DNA of 6,982 nucleotides from Planctomycetota bacterium (GTDB taxonomy: Bacteria > Planctomycetota > UBA1135 > GCA-002686595), in NCBI GenBank assembly GCA_022447405.1, contig JAKVCE010000115.1, positions 1 to 6,982 on the forward strand, read 5' to 3'. The notes under the pieces were generated by a model. The model was not told the DNA's origin, searched no databases, and saw only the letters and a program-made list of their open reading frames with translations. Made by a program: the position numbers and the translations under genes. Below, piece by piece: positions 1 to 5,389 of the stretch (position 1 is the first letter of the stretch; every line of letters starts with the position of its first letter).

Positions 1-125
1 TGGACTCACTAAAAGGAGATGGGTTCGCGAAGCTCTTCGGTCCTGGGACACCCACGACTGACATAGCGACGTGGATCCAAGAGGAGATGACGAGGCGCTT
101 CGAGAGAGAAGGAGACGAAGCATGA
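1..125 (+). CDS. Cobalamin-binding subunit/domain of an acyl-CoA mutase (methylmalonyl-CoA mutase type), 3' end only
   Basis: Reading from base 3, forty codons run to a TGA at 123-125; the gene begins outside the window. The visible residues include FGPGTPTTDIATWIQEEM. This matches the end of the B12-binding (Rossmann-like) domain of methylmalonyl-CoA mutase and its relatives, where a GVxxxFGPGT strand-turn is followed by a T/S-x-E/D-I-x-x-W/F-I helix. The family carries adenosylcobalamin and rearranges acyl-CoA carbon skeletons, for example methylmalonyl-CoA to succinyl-CoA. The last ~15 residues are a charged tail (RRFEREGDEA). The visible part cannot separate a stand-alone small subunit from the end of a one-chain mutase, nor methylmalonyl- from ethylmalonyl- or hydroxyisobutyryl-CoA mutase. 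The cofactor-binding DxHxxG motif lies upstream and is not seen. The stop overlaps the next gene's start (ATGA at 122-125), which suggests translational coupling. Confidence 0.82.
   Translation, partial: DSLKGDGFAKLFGPGTPTTDIATWIQEEMTRRFEREGDEA
109..114 (+). promoter_or_regulatory. Shine-Dalgarno site (AAGGAG) for the helix-turn-helix gene
   Basis: AAGGAG lies 7 nt before the ATG at 122, inside the last codons of the mutase gene. It decides the start of the next gene: an in-frame GTG at 71 would add 17 residues (an arginine-rich stretch that is just the shifted reading of the mutase tail) and has no such site. Confidence 0.75.
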
Positions 126-436
126 CATCCGCTGACAACAACCCCACCAGCGACGGGCTCCCCGCTGAGACCGTCAAGGACATCCTGAACGTCGAGGAGG
201 CCGCCGCGCTCCTCGGAGTGAGCGTGAAGACCTTCAACAAGGTCCTCCACGCGGAGGACATGCCCGCTCGGAAGATCGGACGCGAGTGGAAGTTCTCTCG
301 CGCCGCCCTGATCGAGTGGGTCGGGAGCGGGCGAGCGCGCGACTTCTATCGTGAGTCGCACGCGCCCACTCATGACACGGTCACACCGATCCCGCGTCGC
401 CAACGCACCGGCGGTTGGCGAATCGAGATGGACTGA
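122..436 (+). CDS. Small excisionase/MerR-like helix-turn-helix DNA-binding protein
   Basis: This 104-residue protein has one recognisable domain at about residues 20-68. It begins ILNVEEAAALLGVSVKTFNK (helix-turn-helix) and continues through P-A-R-K-I-G-R-E-W-K-F-S to a helix with ALIEWV. This is the HTH_17/'excise' winged-helix pattern: V-x-E-A-A-x-L-L-G-V-S-x-x-T, then a basic wing K-I-G-R-x-W-K/R-F, then a closing helix with W. The family binds DNA in phage excisionases and in many chromosomal regulators. The N-terminal 19 residues look disordered, and the C-terminal 35 are basic (PRRQR). ATG at 122 is chosen for its AAGGAG site and its ATGA overlap with the mutase stop. No integrase or phage gene is nearby and the gene sits inside a metabolic operon, so a local regulator is more likely than a true excisionase. 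Its target is unknown. Confidence 0.85.
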   Translation: MTSADNNPTSDGLPAETVKDILNVEEAAALLGVSVKTFNKVLHAEDMPARKIGREWKFSRAALIEWVGSGRARDFYRESHAPTHDTVTPIPRRQRTGGWRIEMD

Positions 437-462
437 GCTGAAACGTAGAGACACGAGACAAG

Positions 463-1650
463 ATGTATTCGCCGCCTGACATTCACCATGGGCTCGACCT
501 CACAGAGGACGAGGGGATGATCCGCGACATGGTGCGCGAGTTCGCTGATAACGAGGTCGCCCCGAGGGCGGCCGCGATCGACGAGGAGCACTCTTTCCCG
601 CTCGAGACCTGGGAACAGATCGTCGAGCTGGGGCTCCCCGGCATCCCCTTCCCCGAGGAGCTCGGCGGCGCTGACAGCGGCACGCTCGCTTATGTCCTCG
701 CGGTGGAGGAGCTCAGCAGGGTCTGCGGGTCGACCGGCCTCACCCTCGCCGCGCACGTGAGCCTAGGGACCTACCCCATCTACAAGTGGGGCTCTGAGCG
801 GATGCGTACGGAGTATGTCCCCAAGCTGATCGCGGGCGAGTTCATGGGCGCCTATGGCCTGACAGAGCCCAACGCGGGCTCGGACTCTGGCGGGACGGAG
901 ACGATGGCGCGGCGCGACGGGGACGAGTGGGTCCTCACGGGCAGGAAGTGCTTCATCACCAACGCGAACTACTCAGGGACCTTCATCGTGACGGCGGTCT
1001 CAGACAAGGACCTGGGCCCCAAGGGGATCAGCGCCTTCGTCCTCACCAAGGACACCCCCGGTCTCGTCCTTGAGCCCGGGGAGAAGAAGCTCGGCATGCG
1101 CGGCTCCGACTGGGCGAGCCTCGTGTTCGAGGAGGCGCGGGTGCCCGCCGATCACGTGCTCGGACCGGAGGGTGAGGGCTTCGCCACCTTCATGAAGACC
1201 CTCGAAGGGGGCCGCATCTCGATCGGCGCGCTCGGGCTCGGGATCGCACAGGGCGCGTACGAGTGCGCTCGCAGGTACGCGTGCGAGCGGGAGGCCTTCG
1301 GGAAGACCCTCGCTGATCAGCAAGCGGTCGCGTTCAAGCTCGCTGACATGGCGGTTCAGATCGAGGCCTCACGCCATCTCGTCTACCACGCGGCGAGGAT
1401 GAAGGACGCGGGGGAAGACTTCGGGACCGCGGCAGCGATGGCGAAGCTGCACTCCTCGGAGACCGCGATGAAGGTCACCTATGACGCCATCCAGATTTAT
1501 GGCGGCATGGGCTACAGCCGCGAGTATCCCGTCGAGCGAATGTGGCGGGACGCCAAGCTCTGCACGATCGGCGAGGGGACGAGCGAGATTCAGCGGCTCA
1601 TCATCGGACGTGACATCATCAAGGGAGCCCGCGCCGCTCTCGGTGCCTGA
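463..1650 (+). CDS. Acyl-CoA dehydrogenase (FAD-dependent)
   Basis: This 395-residue protein has the usual length and three-part layout of the family: N-terminal helical domain (about 12-125), middle beta domain (about 128-230) and C-terminal helical domain (about 240-390). The family oxidises acyl-CoA to trans-2-enoyl-CoA and passes electrons to electron-transfer flavoprotein in the cytoplasm. Signature 1 is seen at 132-143 (GLTEPNAGSDSGG), an FAD-contacting REAFGK at 276-281, and signature 2 at about 344-364 (QIYGGMGYSREYPVERMWRD). The catalytic base is expected at E371 in IGEGTSEIQR, the position used by short- and medium-chain enzymes; isovaleryl-CoA dehydrogenase instead uses a glutamate near residue 254. 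Substrate cannot be fixed, but the adjacent B12 mutase gene favours a short or branched acyl-CoA from amino-acid or fatty-acid breakdown. The ATG at 463 follows the previous stop by 26 nt and has only a weak purine-rich ribosome site. No electron-transfer flavoprotein gene is visible. Confidence 0.95.
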   Translation: MYSPPDIHHGLDLTEDEGMIRDMVREFADNEVAPRAAAIDEEHSFPLETWEQIVELGLPGIPFPEELGGADSGTLAYVLAVEELSRVCGSTGLTLAAHVSLGTYPIYKWGSERMRTEYVPKLIAGEFMGAYGLTEPNAGSDSGGTETMARRDGDEWVLTGRKCFITNANYSGTFIVTAVSDKDLGPKGISAFVLTKDTPGLVLEPGEKKLGMRGSDWASLVFEEARVPADHVLGPEGEGFATFMKTLEGGRISIGALGLGIAQGAYECARRYACEREAFGKTLADQQAVAFKLADMAVQIEASRHLVYHAARMKDAGEDFGTAAAMAKLHSSETAMKVTYDAIQIYGGMGYSREYPVERMWRDAKLCTIGEGTSEIQRLIIGRDIIKGARAALGA

Positions 1651-1653
1651 GCG

Positions 1654-2550
1654 ATGTCCTCCGAGGCCTCGAGCACAACGGCGTGGGAACCGCGGAGCGT
1701 CCAGGCTGGTGAGTGGAAGATCACCGCGCTCAGCGATGGTTTCTTCAGGCTCGACGGCGGCTCGATGTGGGGCGTCGTCCCGGCGAACCTCTGGCGTAAG
1801 CTGACTCCCCCGGCAGAGGACAACACGATCCGCTTGGCGCTGCGCCCATTTCTCCTCGAGCGAGGCGACGTGAAGGCCGTGGTCGAGGTCGGGGTCGGTG
1901 ACCGCTGGGAGGAGAAGTGGCGCGGCATCTACCACATCGACCGCTCGCAGACCCTCGAAGACACGGTCAGGGCGTGTGGCCTCTCGCCTGAGGAGATCAC
2001 CCATGTGATCGCCTCTCACTGCCACTGGGATCACATCGGCAGTCAGGTCGTTGAGCGCGACGGCGCGCTCGCCCCGCTCTTTCCGAACGCGCGCCACTTC
2101 GCGCCCGCCATCGAGGTCGAGATGGTCAAGAACGCTGATCACATCCGCAGGGCCTCGTATCGCTTGGATGATCTCCTACCTGTAGAGGAGGCTGGTTTGC
2201 TCGAGACCTACAGTGGAGACGCTGAGCTCCTGCCCGGCGTCTGGGCGCACGAGCTCGGAGGGCACTCTGATGGAGTCAGCGTGATCACCGTCAACGAGGA
2301 GGGTGGGGGAGACACGGCGATCTTCTGGGCAGACGTCGTGCCGACGACTCACCACATCCAGCCGCCCTTCATCATGGCCTACGACATCGACGTCGTGCGC
2401 TCCTTTGAGGTTCGGACCGAGTGGATGAAACAGGCGGCGGAGGGGGGCTGGGTCGGGCTCTTTTATCACGATGCAGACCACGCCTTCGGCAAGCTCTCCT
2501 TCGACGGCAAGCGCTTCGCTTGCGAGGTCTTGCCCGGGGAAGAGGCCTAG
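1654..2550 (+). CDS. Metallo-beta-lactamase-fold hydrolase
   Basis: This 298-residue protein carries the full metal-binding set of the fold: H122, H124, D126 and H127 in SHCHWDHIG, then H204 in GGHSDG, D227 in FWADVV and probably H272 in FYHDADHAFGK. This predicts a two-metal (usually zinc) hydrolase. The N-terminal segment (about 27-50: SDGFFRLDGGSMWGVVP followed by LWRK) resembles the branch containing lactonase-like and methyl-parathion-hydrolase-like enzymes, which open esters or lactones. The real substrate is unknown. No signal peptide is visible, so it is probably cytoplasmic. Its ATG is 3 nt after the acyl-CoA dehydrogenase stop and has no clear Shine-Dalgarno, so translation is probably coupled. 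Within an acyl-CoA operon a thioesterase or lactonase role is possible; that is inference. A glyoxalase II assignment is less likely because the N-terminal segment does not fit. Confidence 0.9.
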   Translation: MSSEASSTTAWEPRSVQAGEWKITALSDGFFRLDGGSMWGVVPANLWRKLTPPAEDNTIRLALRPFLLERGDVKAVVEVGVGDRWEEKWRGIYHIDRSQTLEDTVRACGLSPEEITHVIASHCHWDHIGSQVVERDGALAPLFPNARHFAPAIEVEMVKNADHIRRASYRLDDLLPVEEAGLLETYSGDAELLPGVWAHELGGHSDGVSVITVNEEGGGDTAIFWADVVPTTHHIQPPFIMAYDIDVVRSFEVRTEWMKQAAEGGWVGLFYHDADHAFGKLSFDGKRFACEVLPGEEA

Positions 2551-2558
2551 GGCTGGCC

Positions 2559-3305
2559 GTGAGGATCATCTCTCTCTGCCCCAGCTTGACTGAGCTGGTC
2601 TGCGACCTCGGGCATTCGAGGGGGCTCATCGCTTGCACCAAGTTCTGCGTCTATCCAGAGAAGCGGGTCCGGAGGCTCTTGAAGGTCGGGGGGACGAAGG
2701 ACCCCAAGGTTGAGGACATCGTCGCCCTCAGCCCTGACATCGTGTTGATGAACGACGAAGAGAACCGGCGCGAGGACTACGAGGCGCTAATCGAGGCGGG
2801 TGTGGACTGCTACTCGACGATGCCAAGGAGCATCCCGGAGACGGCGCAGATGGTCCGCTCTATCGCGGCGGTCCTGGGAGGCTCTCCTAAGGGGGAAGAG
2901 ATCGCGGCTGACATCGAGGCCCGTTCGCAGCGCGTGGCAGCCGCGGCTGCGGAGCGAGAGCCCACGAGCTTCGCCTACATCATCTGGTCGAAGCCCTGGA
3001 TGAGCGTGAATGAGGACACCTTCGCGCACGCGCTCCTCACGAACGCTGGCGGCGTGAACGTGTTCGCCGACAGGAAGGAGCGCTACCCCGAGATCAGCTT
3101 GGAGGAGCTCGGAGAGGCCAACCCAGACATCATCCTCCTCTGCACGGAGCCCTACCCCTTCAAGAGCAGCGACGTCGTCGACCTCGCTGCGGAGATCGAT
3201 GTCTCCATGGAGCGGATCTTCATCGCTGACGGCGAATACCTCTCATGGCATGGCTCGAGGACTCCTGCCGGGATCGACTACGCTGAGTCCCTCATCGTGG
3301 GCTAG
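2559..3305 (+). CDS. BtuF/TroA-like helical-backbone metal or corrinoid receptor protein without signal peptide
   Basis: Starting from GTG at 2559 the product has 248 residues and begins MRIISLCPSLTELVCDLG. This is the first strand and helix of the cluster A-II periplasmic-binding fold used by BtuF and iron-siderophore receptors (R-I-I/V-S-L-x-P-S-x-T-E). Two alpha/beta lobes follow: K-V-G-G-T-K-D-P with ALSPDIVLMN at about 43-65, a linking helix at about 91-128, then a second lobe with ANPDIILLCTEPYPF at about 187-201 and a closing SWHGSRTP near 229-236. Members that feed ABC importers carry a signal peptide or lipobox; here the fold starts at residue 1, so the protein is predicted to stay in the cytoplasm. 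No permease or ATPase gene is adjacent. The GTG is 8 nt past the previous stop, with AGGG 6 nt upstream; an open stretch back to 2421 overlaps the hydrolase gene and lacks family similarity. The ligand (corrinoid, haem or metal) is unproven. Confidence 0.85.
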   Translation: MRIISLCPSLTELVCDLGHSRGLIACTKFCVYPEKRVRRLLKVGGTKDPKVEDIVALSPDIVLMNDEENRREDYEALIEAGVDCYSTMPRSIPETAQMVRSIAAVLGGSPKGEEIAADIEARSQRVAAAAAEREPTSFAYIIWSKPWMSVNEDTFAHALLTNAGGVNVFADRKERYPEISLEELGEANPDIILLCTEPYPFKSSDVVDLAAEIDVSMERIFIADGEYLSWHGSRTPAGIDYAESLIVG

Positions 3306-3324
3306 CAGCCGTCAGCTGCGTAGC
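3301..3324. terminator. Short hairpin between converging operons, possible bidirectional terminator
   Basis: GCTAGCAGC pairs with GCTGC-(G)-TAGC around the loop CGTCA, giving a 9-bp stem with one bulged G at 3320. It covers the stop codon of the receptor gene and almost fills the 22-nt gap before the end of the converging minus-strand gene. No T-run follows on either strand, so it is not a canonical intrinsic terminator; it may assist Rho-dependent ending or protect 3' ends. Confidence 0.4.
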
Positions 3325-3327
3325 GCC

Positions 3328-3795
3328 CTATTGGAAGAGTGAGACCGCGATCCCAGGGTCTTCCCCGTTGAAGAGGATGAGCTGGATGCTCGCGCCTACG
3401 CGATCGATGGTCATGATCGGGTGGAGCCCATCCCCGTCATACATCAAGCTCGTCGAGAGACCCTCCCTGATCCTGTAGGAGAGGCTCGCAGGTGAGCGCC
3501 AGTCTTCGGTCTCCAGGATGTACGCCGCGCCTAGTGAGAAGTTCATGTCATCACCGAGCATGTCCGAGAGCGTTATGGACAGGGCGTTTCCGTCGACCTC
3601 ACCAGAGGGCCACGCAGAGCTCGTCCCGATCATGACCGCTGGGGTGCTCTCTGTGGCTTCAACGATGCGGTAGACCGCCGCAGGGTGGAATTGATCTTCC
3701 TTGTAGTCGTACTCGATCCCGACCTCAAATCGCTCGTTGACCACGTGGAGCAGGCTGTACTCCAGGGGCGCGCGGTTCGTGTCTTGCGGAAACAC
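3328..3795 (-). CDS. Hypothetical beta-rich envelope protein, body ORF (probably the 3' part of a broken gene)
   Basis: From a GTG at 3795 this reads 155 residues to TAG at 3328-3330. Alternating polar and hydrophobic residues form many short amphipathic strands (for example PLEYSLLHVVNERFEVGIEY at 10-29, then PAVMIGTSSAW and ASIQLILF), ending GIAVSLFQ. This suggests an outer-membrane or surface-associated beta sheet/barrel, but I cannot name a family. The GTG has no Shine-Dalgarno. The same frame continues upstream with sensible residues (SVWGAGNISEGSWILTQRV) until a TGA at 3868-3870, so the GTG is probably not the natural start. It lies last in the helicase-ferredoxin-ispH operon. Confidence 0.55.
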   Translation of the reverse strand: MFPQDTNRAPLEYSLLHVVNERFEVGIEYDYKEDQFHPAAVYRIVEATESTPAVMIGTSSAWPSGEVDGNALSITLSDMLGDDMNFSLGAAYILETEDWRSPASLSYRIREGLSTSLMYDGDGLHPIMTIDRVGASIQLILFNGEDPGIAVSLFQ

Positions 3796-3993
3796 GACGC
3801 GTTGCGTGAGGATCCAAGAGCCCTCCGAGATGTTGCCTGCGCCCCAAACTGAGGCGCCTTCGCCGGGTCACCCGCCTCACAAGGGGACGCGAGGTCCCTT
3901 GGAGTTCAGCGCGGATGGCGTGACATCAGGAGAAACGCAGCTCGTCGCGGCGAGCAAGAGTACGGGTGTTATCCAGTAGAAGAATCGGCTCAT
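3328..3993 (-). pseudogene. Putative lipoprotein/envelope gene interrupted by two in-frame TGA codons
   Basis: An ATG at 3993, 27 nt after the ispH stop, opens a 38-residue reading that starts MSRFFYWITPVLLLAATSC. It has one basic residue, a hydrophobic core and a lipobox-like A-T-S-C with the lipid-modified cysteine at 19. After GPRVPL it hits TGA at 3877-3879, then Gly-Gly, then TGA at 3868-3870. It then continues in the same frame as GEGASVWGAGNISEGSW into the 155-residue beta-rich body. G/C-rich third positions persist in this one frame on both sides of the stops, as expected if leader and body were one lipoprotein of about 221 residues. TGA ends other intact genes here, so readthrough as an ordinary sense codon is unlikely. 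The choices are two nonsense mutations, a compensating pair of small indels, a sequencing or assembly error, or two separate ORFs. The leader has no strong ribosome site. Confidence 0.55.
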
Positions 3994-4013
3994 CGGCTTC
4001 TGCTTCGAGGTTA

Positions 4014-4056
4014 AGCGCCTCTAACTCTCAGTATCGGCAGCGAGCGCTTCTAACTC
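4014..4056. repeat. Imperfect 14-nt direct repeat at the end of ispH
   Basis: AGCGCCTCTAACTC at 4014-4027 and AGCGCTTCTAACTC at 4043-4056 differ at one base and are spaced 29 nt apart. The right copy encodes ELEAL near the IspH C-terminus; the left copy holds the ispH stop codon and the first bases of the following gap. It may be a relic of a small tandem duplication that set the present C-terminus. Confidence 0.45.
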
Positions 4057-4965
4057 CGGCGGATTCTTGAATGTTACGAGCTCAGCCTCGCCGTCCATCT
4101 CCCGGACATCTTCGACGCCGAGCTCTCGTAGGCGGTTGATGATGTTACGGACGAGGATCTCCGGGGCGGAAGCGCCCGCGGTGACGCCGATAGCGCGTTT
4201 CTCAAGGACCCACTCGGCCTTGATCTCCTCGGGCTGGTCGATGAGGTAGCTCGGGACTCCCTCTCGCTCTCCGAGCTCTCGCAGGCGGTTGGAGTTCGAG
4301 GAGTTCTGGCTGCCCACGACGATGAGGAGATCCACGTCTCCGACGAGGTCACGGACGGCGTTCTGCCTGTTCTGGGTCGCGTAGCAGATGTCATTGAGGC
4401 TCGGGCCGGAGATCTCCGGGAAGCGCTCATTCAGGGCGTCGATGACCTCTCGCGTGTCGTCGAGCGAGAGGGTTGTCTGTGTGACATAGGCGAGCCGACT
4501 GGGGTCCTTAGGCTCAAGCTCCTTGACCTCTTTGACAGTCGAGAGAACAGTCACCTTCCCTGGAAAACGGCCACGGGTCCCTTCGACCTCGGGGTGCCCC
4601 GGGTGGCCGATCAGGATGAGCTCCCGCTCTTGGTCCCAGTAGCGTTGAGCTTGCTGGTGGACCTTTGTGACGAGCGGGCAGGTCGCGTCGATGACGCGCA
4701 GGCCGCGCTCTTCGCCCTCACGGACGACAGCCTCTGCGACGCCGTGGGCGCTGAAGATCGTCACCGCGCCGCTCGGGATCTCGTTCAACTCCTTCACGAA
4801 CTCGACGCCGCGAGCGGAGAGGTCCTCGATCACGTGGCGGTTGTGGACGATCTCGTGGAGGACATAGACGGGCGCGCCGTGGTACTCGAGGGCCTTCTCG
4901 ACGATCTCGATGGCGCGGTCCACTCCGGCGCAGAAGCCGCGGGGGTTGGCGAGCTTGATCTCCAT
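4021..4965 (-). CDS. ispH: 4-hydroxy-3-methylbut-2-enyl diphosphate reductase
   Basis: This 314-residue protein is the last enzyme of the MEP pathway, reducing HMBPP to IPP and DMAPP in the cytoplasm with a [4Fe-4S] cluster. The cluster ligands are C12 (NPRGFCAGVDRAI), C96 (DATCPLVTKVH) and C194 (NDICYATQNRQ). Substrate-binding H41 (EIVHNRHV), H74 (FSAHGV), H124 and E126 (GHPGHPEVEGT) stand at the same numbers as in the E. coli enzyme. VGSQNSSNSNRL at 217-228 and the TAGASAPE loop at 262-269 complete the set. All key residues are present and the length is normal. The ATG at 4965 is chosen because the family begins exactly here (MEIKLANPRGFCAG) and GAGGAG lies 11 nt upstream; an in-frame extension to 5055 merely overlaps the ferredoxin gene. 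The gene starts 5 nt after the ferredoxin stop. Confidence 0.97.
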   Translation of the reverse strand: MEIKLANPRGFCAGVDRAIEIVEKALEYHGAPVYVLHEIVHNRHVIEDLSARGVEFVKELNEIPSGAVTIFSAHGVAEAVVREGEERGLRVIDATCPLVTKVHQQAQRYWDQERELILIGHPGHPEVEGTRGRFPGKVTVLSTVKEVKELEPKDPSRLAYVTQTTLSLDDTREVIDALNERFPEISGPSLNDICYATQNRQNAVRDLVGDVDLLIVVGSQNSSNSNRLRELGEREGVPSYLIDQPEEIKAEWVLEKRAIGVTAGASAPEILVRNIINRLRELGVEDVREMDGEAELVTFKNPPELEALAADTES

Positions 4966-4970
4966 GAGGA

Positions 4971-5378
4971 TCAGTGCTCCTCGCTCACGAGGTTTCGGTT
5001 CCAGTCCGGGATCTCGACGACGACGTCGGTGGAGCCATCGGGAACTGCCTGGCACGCGAGGCGGGAGTTAGCCTCTAGACCAGGCGCGTTGTCGAGCTGA
5101 TCCTCTTCGTCTTCGGAGGCCTCAGGGCATGTGTCGAAGCCCGACTTGATGATCACATGACATGTCGAGCAGGCGCAGACGCCGCCGCAGGCGTGATCGA
5201 TCTCGATGTCGTGGCCGATCGCGATCTCTAGGATCGAGCCGGGCTTTCCTTCCCTCGAGTAAGGCAGCGCGCCTGGGTCGACCTCAACGGTGACACCAGC
5301 GGGCTCAAAGGTGACCTTGTACGCCTGCGTAGGGAGAGGCGTCTCAGTTGATTCGATGTACGGGTTGCTTCCGCCCAT
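4971..5378 (-). CDS. [2Fe-2S] ferredoxin, adrenodoxin/Isc-Fdx type
   Basis: This 135-residue single-electron carrier has the vertebrate-type spacing C64-x5-C70-x2-C73-x35-C109. HACGGVCACSTCHVIIKSGF and the D-x-L-D-x-A-x-G-L-E-x-x-S-R-L-A-C-Q segment closely follow the E. coli Isc ferredoxin. Two extra cysteines, C68 and C84, are not expected ligands. The acidic stretch EASEDEEDQLD (86-96) is the usual docking surface for redox partners. About 20 residues (MGGSNPYIESTETPLP) precede the point where E. coli Fdx begins, and there is an insert near 35-48, so it is longer than the ~111-residue classic form. ATG at 5378 has AAGGA only 3 nt away, an unusually short gap; GTG at 5315 would give a classic length but has no ribosome site. 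With helicase 11 nt upstream and ispH 5 nt downstream it is clearly co-transcribed. It may supply electrons to IspH or serve Fe-S assembly. Confidence 0.94.
   Translation of the reverse strand: MGGSNPYIESTETPLPTQAYKVTFEPAGVTVEVDPGALPYSREGKPGSILEIAIGHDIEIDHACGGVCACSTCHVIIKSGFDTCPEASEDEEDQLDNAPGLEANSRLACQAVPDGSTDVVVEIPDWNRNLVSEEH
4977..4982 (-). promoter_or_regulatory. Shine-Dalgarno site (GAGGAG) for ispH
   Basis: GAGGAG on the minus strand lies 11 nt before the ATG at 4965, within the last codons of the ferredoxin gene. It supports this start over the longer in-frame opening at 5055 and implies that the two genes share one transcript. Confidence 0.6.
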
Positions 5379-5389
5379 GGTTCCTTGGC

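Noticed and set aside
19..66. 15-codon mini-ORF with a good AAGG-type site at the left edge
   Set aside because: It lies within the mutase reading frame, whose FGPGTPTTDI sequence is convincing, and the purine run is simply its codons.
1369..2142. 257-codon minus-strand frame across the dehydrogenase and hydrolase genes
   Set aside because: It spans the junction of two clearly real plus-strand genes and has no motif; long antisense frames are common in GC-rich DNA.
2421..2558. 46-codon upstream extension of the BtuF-like gene
   Set aside because: It overlaps the metallo-hydrolase's C-terminal codons, is an Arg/Leu/Gly-rich shadow with no signal-peptide character, and the family fold begins exactly at the GTG at 2559.
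3868..3879. The two TGA codons as selenocysteine or a reassigned sense codon
   Set aside because: Other intact genes in the window end at TGA, which rules out reassignment. I see no convincing SECIS-like hairpin right after either TGA, and the local context is not a redox motif.
3737..3979. 80-codon plus-strand frame opposite the lipoprotein leader
   Set aside because: No ribosome site or domain, and it is opposite a frame with a signal peptide, a lipobox and G/C-rich third positions.
4966..5055. 30-codon N-terminal extension of IspH
   Set aside because: It overlaps the ferredoxin C-terminus, is Arg-rich, and known IspH proteins begin at MEIKLANPRGFC; C12 falls at the conserved number only with the ATG at 4965.
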